Source of the DNA: a virus
Length of the DNA: 21,179 nt
Reading direction: 5' to 3' (one strand)
IMG/VR virus record: IMGVR_UViG_3300021959_007709
Span: 1 to 21,179 of that record
Under the pieces are notes generated by a model, which was not told the origin of the DNA, did no database searches, and saw nothing but the letters and a program-made list of their open reading frames with translations. Position numbers and translations under genes: made by a program. Below, in pieces: positions 14,429 to 20,373 of this stretch; position 1 is the stretch's first letter, and each line of letters begins with the position of its first letter.

Positions 14429-15687
14429 CCTATACTCGATTCTATTGCATCCTCAAAGCCATTACTCTCACTACATGGCCATACTCTCCACTTAACAATA
14501 TGTTCGGTAGTAGCAAATGATCTCCAAAGCTTAACATAAGTCTCTTCATTAGACTTCAAACGTTTGATCTCATCCTTATCAGCATCTTGACGATATACCT
14601 CTTCACCTTTATCGTTAAAGAAAGCTACTGCCCAAAATTCATAGTCATCACTCGGTACTTGATCAAAGCTTAAGTCAATACATAGCTTAAAGAAACCTTT
14701 GAATGAATCTTTATACTCTTTCTTATTCTCAATAGTAGGATTAGGTGCAAGCTTATTGTCTAGTGTATATTGTTGTATAGTCTTATCCTTAAAACGAACT
14801 CCTGCATACTTTTCATACTCAGCTAATGTACGAACCTTACCAAAGCCATACTTCCTCTTACACTCACCCTTAGCAAACTTCTCACCCTTAATACCAAATA
14901 GCTTTCGAACCCTTGAATAAGAATGTTGATTAGCTTCACCCCACTTCTTAGCATCATCCCAATGCTTAGGATTACCTTCTCTACCATAGTGATGCCAAGC
15001 TATAACTTTATGTGGGTGGTATAAATCATAACCATGTGTAAATGCTCTTGCAGCAAGACTAATCTCTTCACCATGGAAGTACATCTCAGGGTCATGTTGT
15101 ACATCCTTACTAAAGGCGCCATCAGCAAAAGCAAAGTGAGCAGAGAAGAATCTTGCCCTAGCAGGACCACCCATACTCTCCCAGCCAGGTAATGTAGCAG
15201 GTAATGTATGTAATGGACCTTCTGGACCAAAGTAGTTGAAGTTTAATGTCCATGGCTCGTTGTCAATAGGTTCATTTGTATCAGCATCATAAGCTGGTAT
15301 GTAAGATGTAATGAGAGGTTTCTTAGAACCATTAAGCTTACATTGAGCATACATCTTCTTAAGCTCTACATCCCAGTTATCAGCAAACCTATGATGCGAG
15401 TCTAACTGAAAGGTAAAGTCCTCACCTTTATATTCTTGTTGTATTCTATTACGAGCCCAGCAAGCACCTTTAGCTTTACGAGAGTCAATATCAATAATAG
15501 TAAATCGAGGATCATCTTGATACTCATCCAAGTGATCCCATCTGTCTTTTGGATGGTGTTGGTGGCAAATACATATATGTAGAGCATTAGGAAACCTACA
15601 AGTCTTGAGAAGGTCTTCAATAGTGGGTCTTAGTTCCTTATCTCTGTAAGAAGCAATTTGAATAAATATAGTGCTACTTTCGTACAT
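14425..15687 (-). CDS. GT60-like (Skp1 GlcNAc-transferase type) glycosyltransferase
   Basis: Codes for 420 residues. It matches the layout of the GlcNAc-transferase family typified by Skp1 hydroxyproline GlcNAc-transferase (GT60, Pfam GlcNAc group): IFIQIASYRDKELRPTI (7-23), HICICHQ (37-43), KGACWARNRIQQ (73-84), FQLDSHHRF (93-101) with the Asp-Ser-His metal motif, FFSAHFAFADG (180-190), MYFHGEE (202-208) and YHPHKVIAWHHYGR (223-236). The last 100 residues form an extra domain also present in the next gene (FFKLCIDLSFD ... VYRQDADKDEI). It starts 5 bases after the late element ATTAAATA. Late timing favours virion proteins as acceptors over DNA, by inference. Confidence 0.85.
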   Translation of the reverse strand: MYESSTIFIQIASYRDKELRPTIEDLLKTCRFPNALHICICHQHHPKDRWDHLDEYQDDPRFTIIDIDSRKAKGACWARNRIQQEYKGEDFTFQLDSHHRFADNWDVELKKMYAQCKLNGSKKPLITSYIPAYDADTNEPIDNEPWTLNFNYFGPEGPLHTLPATLPGWESMGGPARARFFSAHFAFADGAFSKDVQHDPEMYFHGEEISLAARAFTHGYDLYHPHKVIAWHHYGREGNPKHWDDAKKWGEANQHSYSRVRKLFGIKGEKFAKGECKRKYGFGKVRTLAEYEKYAGVRFKDKTIQQYTLDNKLAPNPTIENKKEYKDSFKGFFKLCIDLSFDQVPSDDYEFWAVAFFNDKGEEVYRQDADKDEIKRLKSNEETYVKLWRSFATTEHIVKWRVWPCSESNGFEDAIESSIG

Positions 15688-15692
15688 GCACT

Positions 15693-15700
15693 TATTTAAT
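15693..15700 (-). promoter_or_regulatory. Late promoter element for the second GT60-like gene
   Basis: Minus-strand ATTAAATA, 5 bases before the ATG at 15687, in the 20-base gap between the two GT60-like genes. It is the identical 8-mer, at the identical distance, to the elements at 1274 and 16949. Confidence 0.65.
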
Positions 15701-15707
15701 CCTGTTC

Positions 15708-16943
15708 CTATAGAGTGCCACTCCTACGCTCTAACCACTCACCGTTGTTAGGCCATACAATCCATTCAGCCGGTCTTGCTGTTACTGGTGCATCAATCCA
15801 AAGATTAACAGTAGTTCCATTTGTACAAGCAGTTACATCCTCAGCTGTATAGTCTTGTCTATAAAGATCGTTACCATCTTTATCTTTTAGTATGACAGCA
15901 ACAAATTCAATATCCTCTAGAGTACTCTGATGCATATCAATACAATGCTTAAAGATTCTACTAAATGAAAGTTTCTTATCTACTGGGGGTAACTCACCAT
16001 CAATAGTGGGTTGCTTAACACTTCTATCATTAAACCTAACACCAGCATATTGTTCCCAATCGGCAATAGTTCGAACATTACCAAGACCATAAGTTCCATA
16101 TGTCTCTTTCTTAGATAGTGACTCACCATCAATACCGAGTAGACCCCTCATTAACTTATATGTATCTTGATTGTGTTGAGTAATTTTACTATAGCTATCC
16201 CAGTGCTTGTCTGGTCTATAGTCTCTACTAAACTCGTGATAGCAAACCAACTTGTGTGAATGGAACAAATCATAGCCATATGTATAAGCTCTAACACCAA
16301 TAGTAATCTCTTCACCATGGAAGTAGTATCTTGGATCGTGAGGAACTTCTTCACAAAAAGTTCCTAATGTAAAGCAAAAATGAGCAGAGTAGAACCTTGC
16401 TGGTACAGGCATTGTTCTTTCTTGCCAGTTAGGTATACCATCTGGTCTAAAGAACACTACACCATCAGGAGTGAATCTATCAAAGCGCATTTGCCATGGA
16501 TCACTTGACCATTCATTTTTAGGTTGTGATGGATGGTAGGCTGTCATATAGCCAGTAATCAATGGCTTCTCATATCCATGTAGTTGTAGTTGTAGTACTT
16601 GATTCTTTAGCTCGGTATCCCACCCCTCAACAAACCTATGATGTGAGTCAAGTTGTAATGTAAAGTCTTCACCATCATACTCTTGTTGTATAAGATTCCT
16701 TGCCCAACATACCCCCTTAGAGTCTTTAGCATCTACATCAATAATGATAAACCTATCGTCACCCTTAAACTCCATTAAGTGATCCCACTCATCCTCTTCA
16801 CTATGTTGCCAACAAATACAAATCTTAAGATGTTCAGGTTCGTTAGCCTTGTCAATCATATCATGTAGTGTAGGTAGTAACTCACTATCACGAAAAGATG
16901 CTATCTGTACAAAGATTGATTTACCAGCATTTGGATTAAGCAT
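15708..16943 (-). CDS. GT60-like glycosyltransferase, first of a tandem pair
   Basis: Codes for 411 residues from the ATG at 16943. An in-frame ATG at 16976 would add 11 residues, but the late element at 16949-16956 ends 5 bases before 16943, so the shorter start is preferred. Family motifs run in order: IFVQIASFRDSELLPTL (10-26), ICICWQ (41-46), KGVCWARNLIQQEY (76-89), TLQLDSHHRF (95-104), FYSAHFCFTLG, YYFHGEE and HSHKLVCYHEFSRDYR. The C-terminal domain (about 325-411) carries FKHCIDMHQS and LYRQDYTAEDV, matching its downstream partner. The two are clear paralogues with strongly diverged sequence between motifs, so different acceptors are plausible. In eukaryotes the family adds GlcNAc to hydroxyproline. 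Confidence 0.85.
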   Translation of the reverse strand: MLNPNAGKSIFVQIASFRDSELLPTLHDMIDKANEPEHLKICICWQHSEEDEWDHLMEFKGDDRFIIIDVDAKDSKGVCWARNLIQQEYDGEDFTLQLDSHHRFVEGWDTELKNQVLQLQLHGYEKPLITGYMTAYHPSQPKNEWSSDPWQMRFDRFTPDGVVFFRPDGIPNWQERTMPVPARFYSAHFCFTLGTFCEEVPHDPRYYFHGEEITIGVRAYTYGYDLFHSHKLVCYHEFSRDYRPDKHWDSYSKITQHNQDTYKLMRGLLGIDGESLSKKETYGTYGLGNVRTIADWEQYAGVRFNDRSVKQPTIDGELPPVDKKLSFSRIFKHCIDMHQSTLEDIEFVAVILKDKDGNDLYRQDYTAEDVTACTNGTTVNLWIDAPVTARPAEWIVWPNNGEWLERRSGTL

Positions 16944-16948
16944 ACACA

Positions 16949-16956
16949 TATTTAAT
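16949..16956 (-). promoter_or_regulatory. Late promoter element of the minus-strand sugar operon
   Basis: Minus-strand ATTAAATA (TAAATA core) with the usual 5-base gap to the ATG at 16943. It faces away from the host-type promoter of the gene at 17018. Confidence 0.65.
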
Positions 16957-16980
16957 AAGGAACTTTTTTTAATCAAGTAG

Positions 16981-17010
16981 TTGATTATCTGTAGAGAGCA
17001 TCCATACTAT
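16981..17010 (+). promoter_or_regulatory. Sigma70-type promoter of the 123-residue gene
   Basis: TTGATT at 16981-16986 is followed by either CATACT (17003-17008, 16-base spacer) or TACTAT (17005-17010, 18-base spacer), 7-9 bases before the ATG at 17018. The -10 choice is ambiguous. Confidence 0.55.
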
Positions 17011-17017
17011 AAAGGTA

Positions 17018-17389
17018 ATGAGTGATCAAAAAGAAATCATCGCAATCGTCGATCAAGTAGGTCGTACCGTCGTTGGAGTCGAGACCGGTAATACCGCCAA
17101 GACTCTAACCCTTAATAACCCAGTAATTGTTCATGTTCAGCCAGACCCACAAAATGGTCAGCTTCAAGTGCAAACCTTCCCTTATCTCTTTATGGAGTTC
17201 ATTGATGGTGACAAGCAAAAGAACGAGTGGACCTTCCATAAGGCAGCTATTACTACTTCCACAGTAAAGCTTACTCCACAAATTACTGCACAGTATCATG
17301 CCATCAATAACCCAGCTCCAGCACAAGCAGCTCCTGCTGAAGAGCCAGAAGTCATTCAGCTCTTCGGTGCTGATGGTGACGATGCATAA
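17018..17389 (+). CDS. Small beta-rich protein with acidic tail, upstream of uvsX
   Basis: Codes for 123 residues. The first 85 or so alternate hydrophobic and polar residues as in a small beta-barrel: EIIAIVDQVGRTVVGVE, TLTLNNPVIVHVQP, LQVQTFPYLFMEFI and WTFHKAAI. A Pro/Ala linker (about 97-108) then leads to an acidic end, EEPEVIQLFGADGDDA. A beta-barrel plus acidic tail recalls single-strand DNA-binding proteins and Sm-like folds, but no diagnostic motif is visible. I recall similar proteins as conserved unknowns in cyanophage-type genomes. It is followed by a strong terminator and has its own host-type promoter, so it is expressed alone. Position near uvsX suggests a DNA-metabolism role, as inference. 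Confidence 0.8.
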   Translation: MSDQKEIIAIVDQVGRTVVGVETGNTAKTLTLNNPVIVHVQPDPQNGQLQVQTFPYLFMEFIDGDKQKNEWTFHKAAITTSTVKLTPQITAQYHAINNPAPAQAAPAEEPEVIQLFGADGDDA

Positions 17390-17410
17390 ACAATCTTGCG
17401 TGTGAAGCAG

Positions 17411-17439
17411 AGGCTATCGGGAAACCGGTAGCCTTTTTT
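17411..17439 (+). terminator. Rho-independent terminator after the 123-residue gene
   Basis: Ten-base stem AGGCTATCGG / CCGGTAGCCT (17411-17420 with 17425-17434, one G-T pair), a GAAA tetraloop at 17421-17424, then a T run. It lies 22 bases after the stop codon. Confidence 0.9.
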
Positions 17440-17448
17440 ATGTCTCGG

Positions 17449-17456
17449 TATAAATA
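17449..17456 (+). promoter_or_regulatory. Consensus late promoter TATAAATA without a gene at the usual distance
   Basis: Exact 8 of 8 match on the plus strand, just after the terminator. Unlike the other late elements here there is no ATG 5 bases on. The predicted transcript would begin near 17462 and meet a strong terminator hairpin at 17510-17547. Confidence 0.65.
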
Positions 17457-17475
17457 TTATTGCGGTTGAGGTGTT

Positions 17476-17520
17476 ATGTATTGGCTCAACCGTATTTTAT
17501 TATTGTTTGGGTGGGTGTAG
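17476..17520 (+). CDS. Possible 14-residue hydrophobic microprotein
   Basis: ATG at 17476 to TAG at 17518-17520 reads MYWLNRILLLFGWV, an aromatic/aliphatic peptide long enough to lie at a membrane surface. GAGG with a 4-base gap (17468-17475 region) precedes the ATG, one of the few Shine-Dalgarno-like sites in the window. The stop lies in the left arm of the terminator hairpin. The frame is too short for coding statistics, so it may be chance. Confidence 0.25.
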   Translation: MYWLNRILLLFGWV

Positions 17521-17551
17521 GTTTTTTAGTTTTCTCCTACACCCACCTTTT
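17510..17551 (+). terminator. Strong terminator hairpin upstream of uvsX
   Basis: Perfect 12-base-pair stem GGTGGGTGTAGG (17510-17521) with CCTACACCCACC (17536-17547), a T-rich 14-base loop, and a short T run (17548-17551). It isolates uvsX from anything read from the late element upstream. Confidence 0.8.
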
Positions 17552-17554
17552 CTG

Positions 17555-17582
17555 TTGATTATGCTATCTAAGCAGCCATAAT
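17555..17582 (+). promoter_or_regulatory. Sigma70-type promoter of uvsX
   Basis: TTGATT at 17555-17560, a 16-base spacer, and CATAAT at 17577-17582, with 7 bases to the ATG at 17590. It begins 3 bases after the T run of the preceding terminator. Confidence 0.7.
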
Positions 17583-17589
17583 ATATAGG

Positions 17590-18744
17590 ATGAGTAATTT
17601 TGATAAAGATACCCTAGCGGCTCTTGACTCTATTGATAAGGTAAACCCTTTCGCTACTTACCTCGAAGATAGTACTCTATCTCGAGTAGGTGGTTGGATT
17701 GATACTGGTAGTTATGTTCTTAATGCTATTGTATCAGGTTCTATTCATGGAGGTATTCCTAAAGGCCGAGTAACAATGCTTGGTGGAGAGTCCATGACTG
17801 GTAAGACATTGTTTGTTCTTAAGATTTTAGCCAATGCCCAGAAAGAGGGTTTGATTCCAGTTATCTTTGATACTGAGAATGCAGTTGATCCAGAAGGTGC
17901 TGAACGTATCGGACTTGATATTAGTAAGGTTAAATATGTTCCTTGTGTTACTATTGAGCAGACCCGTAACGCTTTGTATAAGTTCCTTACCTCTGTTAAA
18001 GAGAAAGGTCTTGAGGGTAAGTTCATTGTAGCTATTGACTCACTTGGTAACCTTCAATCAGAACTTGAGCATAGCCGTATGGGTAAAGAGAGTACCGCAT
18101 CTGATATGGGATCAAAGGCTCGTGCTATGAAGTCTCTTATGCAGACTTGTACTAACCTTGGTGCTACTACCCAGACTACAGTACTTGCTACTAACCATGT
18201 TTATGATGATCCAGCAGCAATGTTCCCTTCTATTGAGAAGCATATGCCTGGTGGTAAGTCTATTGTATATCTTCCCTCAGTAACTGTTCAGTTGGCTCGT
18301 AAGCCTATGAAGAGTGATGGTGGTAAGACTATGGATGCTGAAACTGCTGTAGGTCAGAAGAACTATGCTGGTATTCTTATTAGAGCATTGACTCGTAAGA
18401 ATCGATTCATTAAGCAGTACCTTCAAGGTGAAATGTTCCTTTCATTCCATACTGGACTTGACCGTTACTATGGTCTCCTTGACCTTGCTGTAGGTGTTGG
18501 TGCTGTTATTCAGACTGGTTCTACATATCAGCTCCCTGATGGTAAGAAGATTGGTTACTATAAGAACTTCCGTAAGGATATTGACCTTTGGGAGAATACT
18601 ATCCTTCCAGTACTTGAAGAGAAGATTAAGACTGAGTGGGCTTATAGTGGCGGCGAAGAAGGTGAAGTGCCTGATGAGGTTGATGAAGAGGTAGTAGAAG
18701 AAGTAAAGCCAACTCTTGTTGACGAAGCATTAGACAAGCAGTAA
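17590..18744 (+). CDS. uvsX: UvsX RecA-like recombinase
   Basis: Codes for 384 residues (T4 UvsX about 390). It coats single-stranded DNA and performs strand exchange with the help of UvsY. Walker A is GGESMTGKT (65-73), the Glu of ATP hydrolysis lies in DTENAVD (94-100), and Walker B is FIVAIDS (145-151). The RecA-type LATNHVYDDP strand follows, then a mobile loop rich in Gly. The C-terminus (about 353-380) is strongly acidic, with runs of Glu/Asp, as in RecA-like proteins where it modulates DNA binding. It is a single-gene transcription unit with a terminator on each side. It sits about 14.6 kb from uvsY, so the pair is not co-transcribed, but both have the same promoter type. Confidence 0.93.
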   Translation: MSNFDKDTLAALDSIDKVNPFATYLEDSTLSRVGGWIDTGSYVLNAIVSGSIHGGIPKGRVTMLGGESMTGKTLFVLKILANAQKEGLIPVIFDTENAVDPEGAERIGLDISKVKYVPCVTIEQTRNALYKFLTSVKEKGLEGKFIVAIDSLGNLQSELEHSRMGKESTASDMGSKARAMKSLMQTCTNLGATTQTTVLATNHVYDDPAAMFPSIEKHMPGGKSIVYLPSVTVQLARKPMKSDGGKTMDAETAVGQKNYAGILIRALTRKNRFIKQYLQGEMFLSFHTGLDRYYGLLDLAVGVGAVIQTGSTYQLPDGKKIGYYKNFRKDIDLWENTILPVLEEKIKTEWAYSGGEEGEVPDEVDEEVVEEVKPTLVDEALDKQ

Positions 18745-18764
18745 AGGAACTATAACTTTCTTAC

Positions 18765-18798
18765 AGAGGTACTTAGGGCAACTTAAGTACCTCTTTTT
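18765..18798 (+). terminator. Rho-independent terminator after uvsX
   Basis: Perfect 11-base-pair stem AGAGGTACTTA (18765-18775) with TAAGTACCTCT (18784-18794), an 8-base loop, then a run of T. Confidence 0.92.
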
Positions 18799-18800
18799 AG

Positions 18801-18828
18801 TTGATATAAGTTATTCAGATGGTATACT
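18801..18828 (+). promoter_or_regulatory. Sigma70-type promoter of the LOG-family gene
   Basis: TTGATA at 18801-18806, a 16-base spacer and TATACT at 18823-18828. Here 23 bases separate the -10 box from the ATG, so this mRNA should have a real leader of about 16 bases. No strong Shine-Dalgarno is visible in it. Confidence 0.7.
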
Positions 18829-18851
18829 TAAGGTAACAAAAAAGATTAACT

Positions 18852-19883
18852 ATGGCTAAGAGACATATTGGTACTACCGGAGATGACCGGACCGATGAGG
18901 CTATTGCGATGCTCGTGGAGAGTGTCGATTGCGATAACCCAAATCATCTTAAAGAGATGATGACTACTGCAGTACGAGTAGCAACTGGACCTGTACAACG
19001 AGCTGACTTCATGATGCTAAATAGGGCTATGAAGGAACTCGAACATACATGTGAGATGTTTGCACCCTATAAAGATAGACGTAAAGTAACTATCTTTGGT
19101 TCGGCAAGAACATCTAAAGATGACCCCGCATATATTGCTACTGAGATCTTCTCTAAAGCAATGGCTGCTAAGGATTGGATGACTATTACAGGTGGTGGTC
19201 CAGGTATTATGGAAGCAGGTAATAATGCTGCAGGTAAAGACAATACTTTCGGACTCGGTATTACATTACCCTTCGAACAAACTCACTCACAACTTGTAGG
19301 TGACCCGAAGTTCTATGAGTGTAACTACTTCTTCACTCGTAAGGTATCTATCATTAGAGAAGCACATGCATCAGTAGCAATGCCAGGTGGCTTTGGAACT
19401 TGGGATGAGATCTTTGAAGTACTTACTCTTGTTCAAACTGGTAAGTGTTCCTTACACCCAATCATACTACTTGATAGACCAGGTGGTTCCTATTGGCGTA
19501 GTGTAGATGCTGTACTACGAAAGGAACTTCACGGTAATGGAACTATCAGTGGTGAAGACTTTAACCTCTATAAGGTTACTGACAATGTAGTAGAAGCAGT
19601 AGAAGAGATTACTAACTTCTATAAGAACTTTCACTCATATAGATTCATTGAAGACAACCTTATACTTCGTCTTAATAAGAAACTTAGTAAAGAAGAAGTG
19701 AACAACCTTAACATTGAGTTTGCTGAGGCAATTTGTGATGGGCATCCTATCACTCAACGTAAGGCATTTGTAGAAGAAGAGAATAGACCTGACCTTGCTG
19801 ATAAGCCTCGCTTGGTTCTTAAGTTCAATAGACTCAACTACGGTCAACTACGAGTGTTGATTAACAGAGTCAATAGCCTATAA
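18852..19883 (+). CDS. LOG-family (TIGR00730-type) Rossmann-fold nucleotide hydrolase
   Basis: Codes for 343 residues. The central domain (about 75-265) has the LOG family signatures: VTIFGSAR (79-86), TITGGGPGIMEAGN (111-124), an Arg-Lys pair (163-164) in FFTRKVSIIREA, and the hallmark PGGFGTWDE (178-186). Known members cleave nucleoside 5'-monophosphates to base plus ribose 5-phosphate (plant LOG, bacterial cytokinin enzymes, E. coli PpnN); old records call them lysine decarboxylases wrongly. It has a 75-residue N-terminal helical extension and an 80-residue C-terminal extension, so it is longer than single-domain LOG proteins and shorter than PpnN. Key residues look intact, so it is probably active. 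It shares a region with queC; a role in reshaping the purine nucleotide pool is inferred. An in-frame TAA at 18834-18836 excludes a longer start. Confidence 0.88.
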   Translation: MAKRHIGTTGDDRTDEAIAMLVESVDCDNPNHLKEMMTTAVRVATGPVQRADFMMLNRAMKELEHTCEMFAPYKDRRKVTIFGSARTSKDDPAYIATEIFSKAMAAKDWMTITGGGPGIMEAGNNAAGKDNTFGLGITLPFEQTHSQLVGDPKFYECNYFFTRKVSIIREAHASVAMPGGFGTWDEIFEVLTLVQTGKCSLHPIILLDRPGGSYWRSVDAVLRKELHGNGTISGEDFNLYKVTDNVVEAVEEITNFYKNFHSYRFIEDNLILRLNKKLSKEEVNNLNIEFAEAICDGHPITQRKAFVEEENRPDLADKPRLVLKFNRLNYGQLRVLINRVNSL

Positions 19884-19884
19884 T
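19857..19884 (+). promoter_or_regulatory. Sigma70-type promoter of the small membrane protein gene
   Basis: TTGATT at 19857-19862, a 16-base spacer and a perfect TATAAT at 19879-19884, 6 bases before the ATG at 19891. The -10 box overlaps the stop codon of the LOG gene. Confidence 0.75.
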
Positions 19885-19890
19885 GCTGAC

Positions 19891-20118
19891 ATGAGCTTTA
19901 TCACCCGACACCTCAAAGAGAGTAACCTTAACTACGTAGAGCACCTATGCTGTGCTTGGTTCTTTGCCCTCTTACACCTTATGGTAGTGCCAATTGCACT
20001 ATTCCATGGTATCTTTCCTTTCCTTATTCCAGGACTTGGTAAGAAACTTAACTCTAAGATTCGTCCACGTTACGATTCCTTAGCTACATTCTTTCAAACA
20101 CAAAACCCTAAAAACTAA
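19891..20118 (+). CDS. Small membrane protein (DUF6356-like)
   Basis: Codes for 75 residues. MSFITRHLKESNLNYVEHLCCAWFFA begins a pattern I associate with DUF6356-type proteins (MSF-x-x-HLKE-x-N-x-x-Y-x-x-H), followed by one long hydrophobic stretch (about 20-50) that could span the membrane once or as a hairpin, and a basic C-terminal tail. Function is unknown. It has its own promoter and is followed directly by the next gene with no gap. The family name is from memory of the pattern, not a search. Confidence 0.72.
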   Translation: MSFITRHLKESNLNYVEHLCCAWFFALLHLMVVPIALFHGIFPFLIPGLGKKLNSKIRPRYDSLATFFQTQNPKN

Positions 20119-20373
20119 ATGCCATATATCAACGAAAAGGATAGACAAAAGTCAGGTCTTACCCATGAGGGTGACCTCAACTACCGTATTCATGAACTCA
20201 TTGAGATATATCTTAATGGTCAAAAGAAGAAAGGCTATGCTCAATACAATACAGTAGTTGGAGTACTTGAATGTGTTAAGCAGGAGTTCTATCGTCGTGC
20301 TGTCTCTACATATGAAGAGCGGAAAAAAGTTGAAAATGGTGATATAAGCCTCTATACTAAGGGTGATGAGTAA
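20119..20373 (+). CDS. Conserved hypothetical protein (DUF6899-like)
   Basis: Codes for 84 residues. MPYINEKDR at the start, GDLNYRIHELI (18-28), YNTVVGVLECVKQEFYRRAV (43-62) and YEERKKVENGDI (65-76) match a phage-associated family I recall as DUF6899, whose members share MPYI, LNY, EFYRR and NGD. No function is known. It begins immediately after the membrane protein's stop and overlaps the start of queC, so the three are read together, although queC also appears to have its own promoter within this gene's end. Confidence 0.75.
   Translation: MPYINEKDRQKSGLTHEGDLNYRIHELIEIYLNGQKKKGYAQYNTVVGVLECVKQEFYRRAVSTYEERKKVENGDISLYTKGDE
20330..20358 (+). promoter_or_regulatory. Possible promoter of queC inside the preceding gene
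   Basis: TTGAAA at 20330-20335, a 17-base spacer and TATACT at 20353-20358, 7 bases before the ATG at 20366. This supports ATG 20366 rather than the GTG at 20363 as the queC start. Confidence 0.55.

Larger units (their letters stand above)
17462..17551 (+). ncRNA. Candidate small late transcript (about 90 bases, two hairpins)
   Basis: Predicted from a perfect late element upstream and a terminator hairpin at the end. It holds an 8-base-pair hairpin CGGTTGAG / CTCAACCG (17463-17470 with 17485-17492), then a T/A-rich linker, then the 12-base-pair terminator. The first hairpin's loop contains the ATG of a 14-codon reading frame, and its stem holds the GAG of a Shine-Dalgarno-like GAGG. It may be a regulatory RNA, a mini-mRNA, or merely a readthrough leader for uvsX. 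Confidence 0.35.

Noticed and set aside
15661-15668. AATAAATA on the plus strand
   Set aside because: It falls inside the start of a minus-strand transferase gene and points antisense with no gene to serve.
16944-16976. Longer start (ATG at 16976) for the first GT60-like gene
   Set aside because: It would place the late element inside the coding region and add residues absent from the paralogue. ATG 16943 has the standard 5-base spacing.
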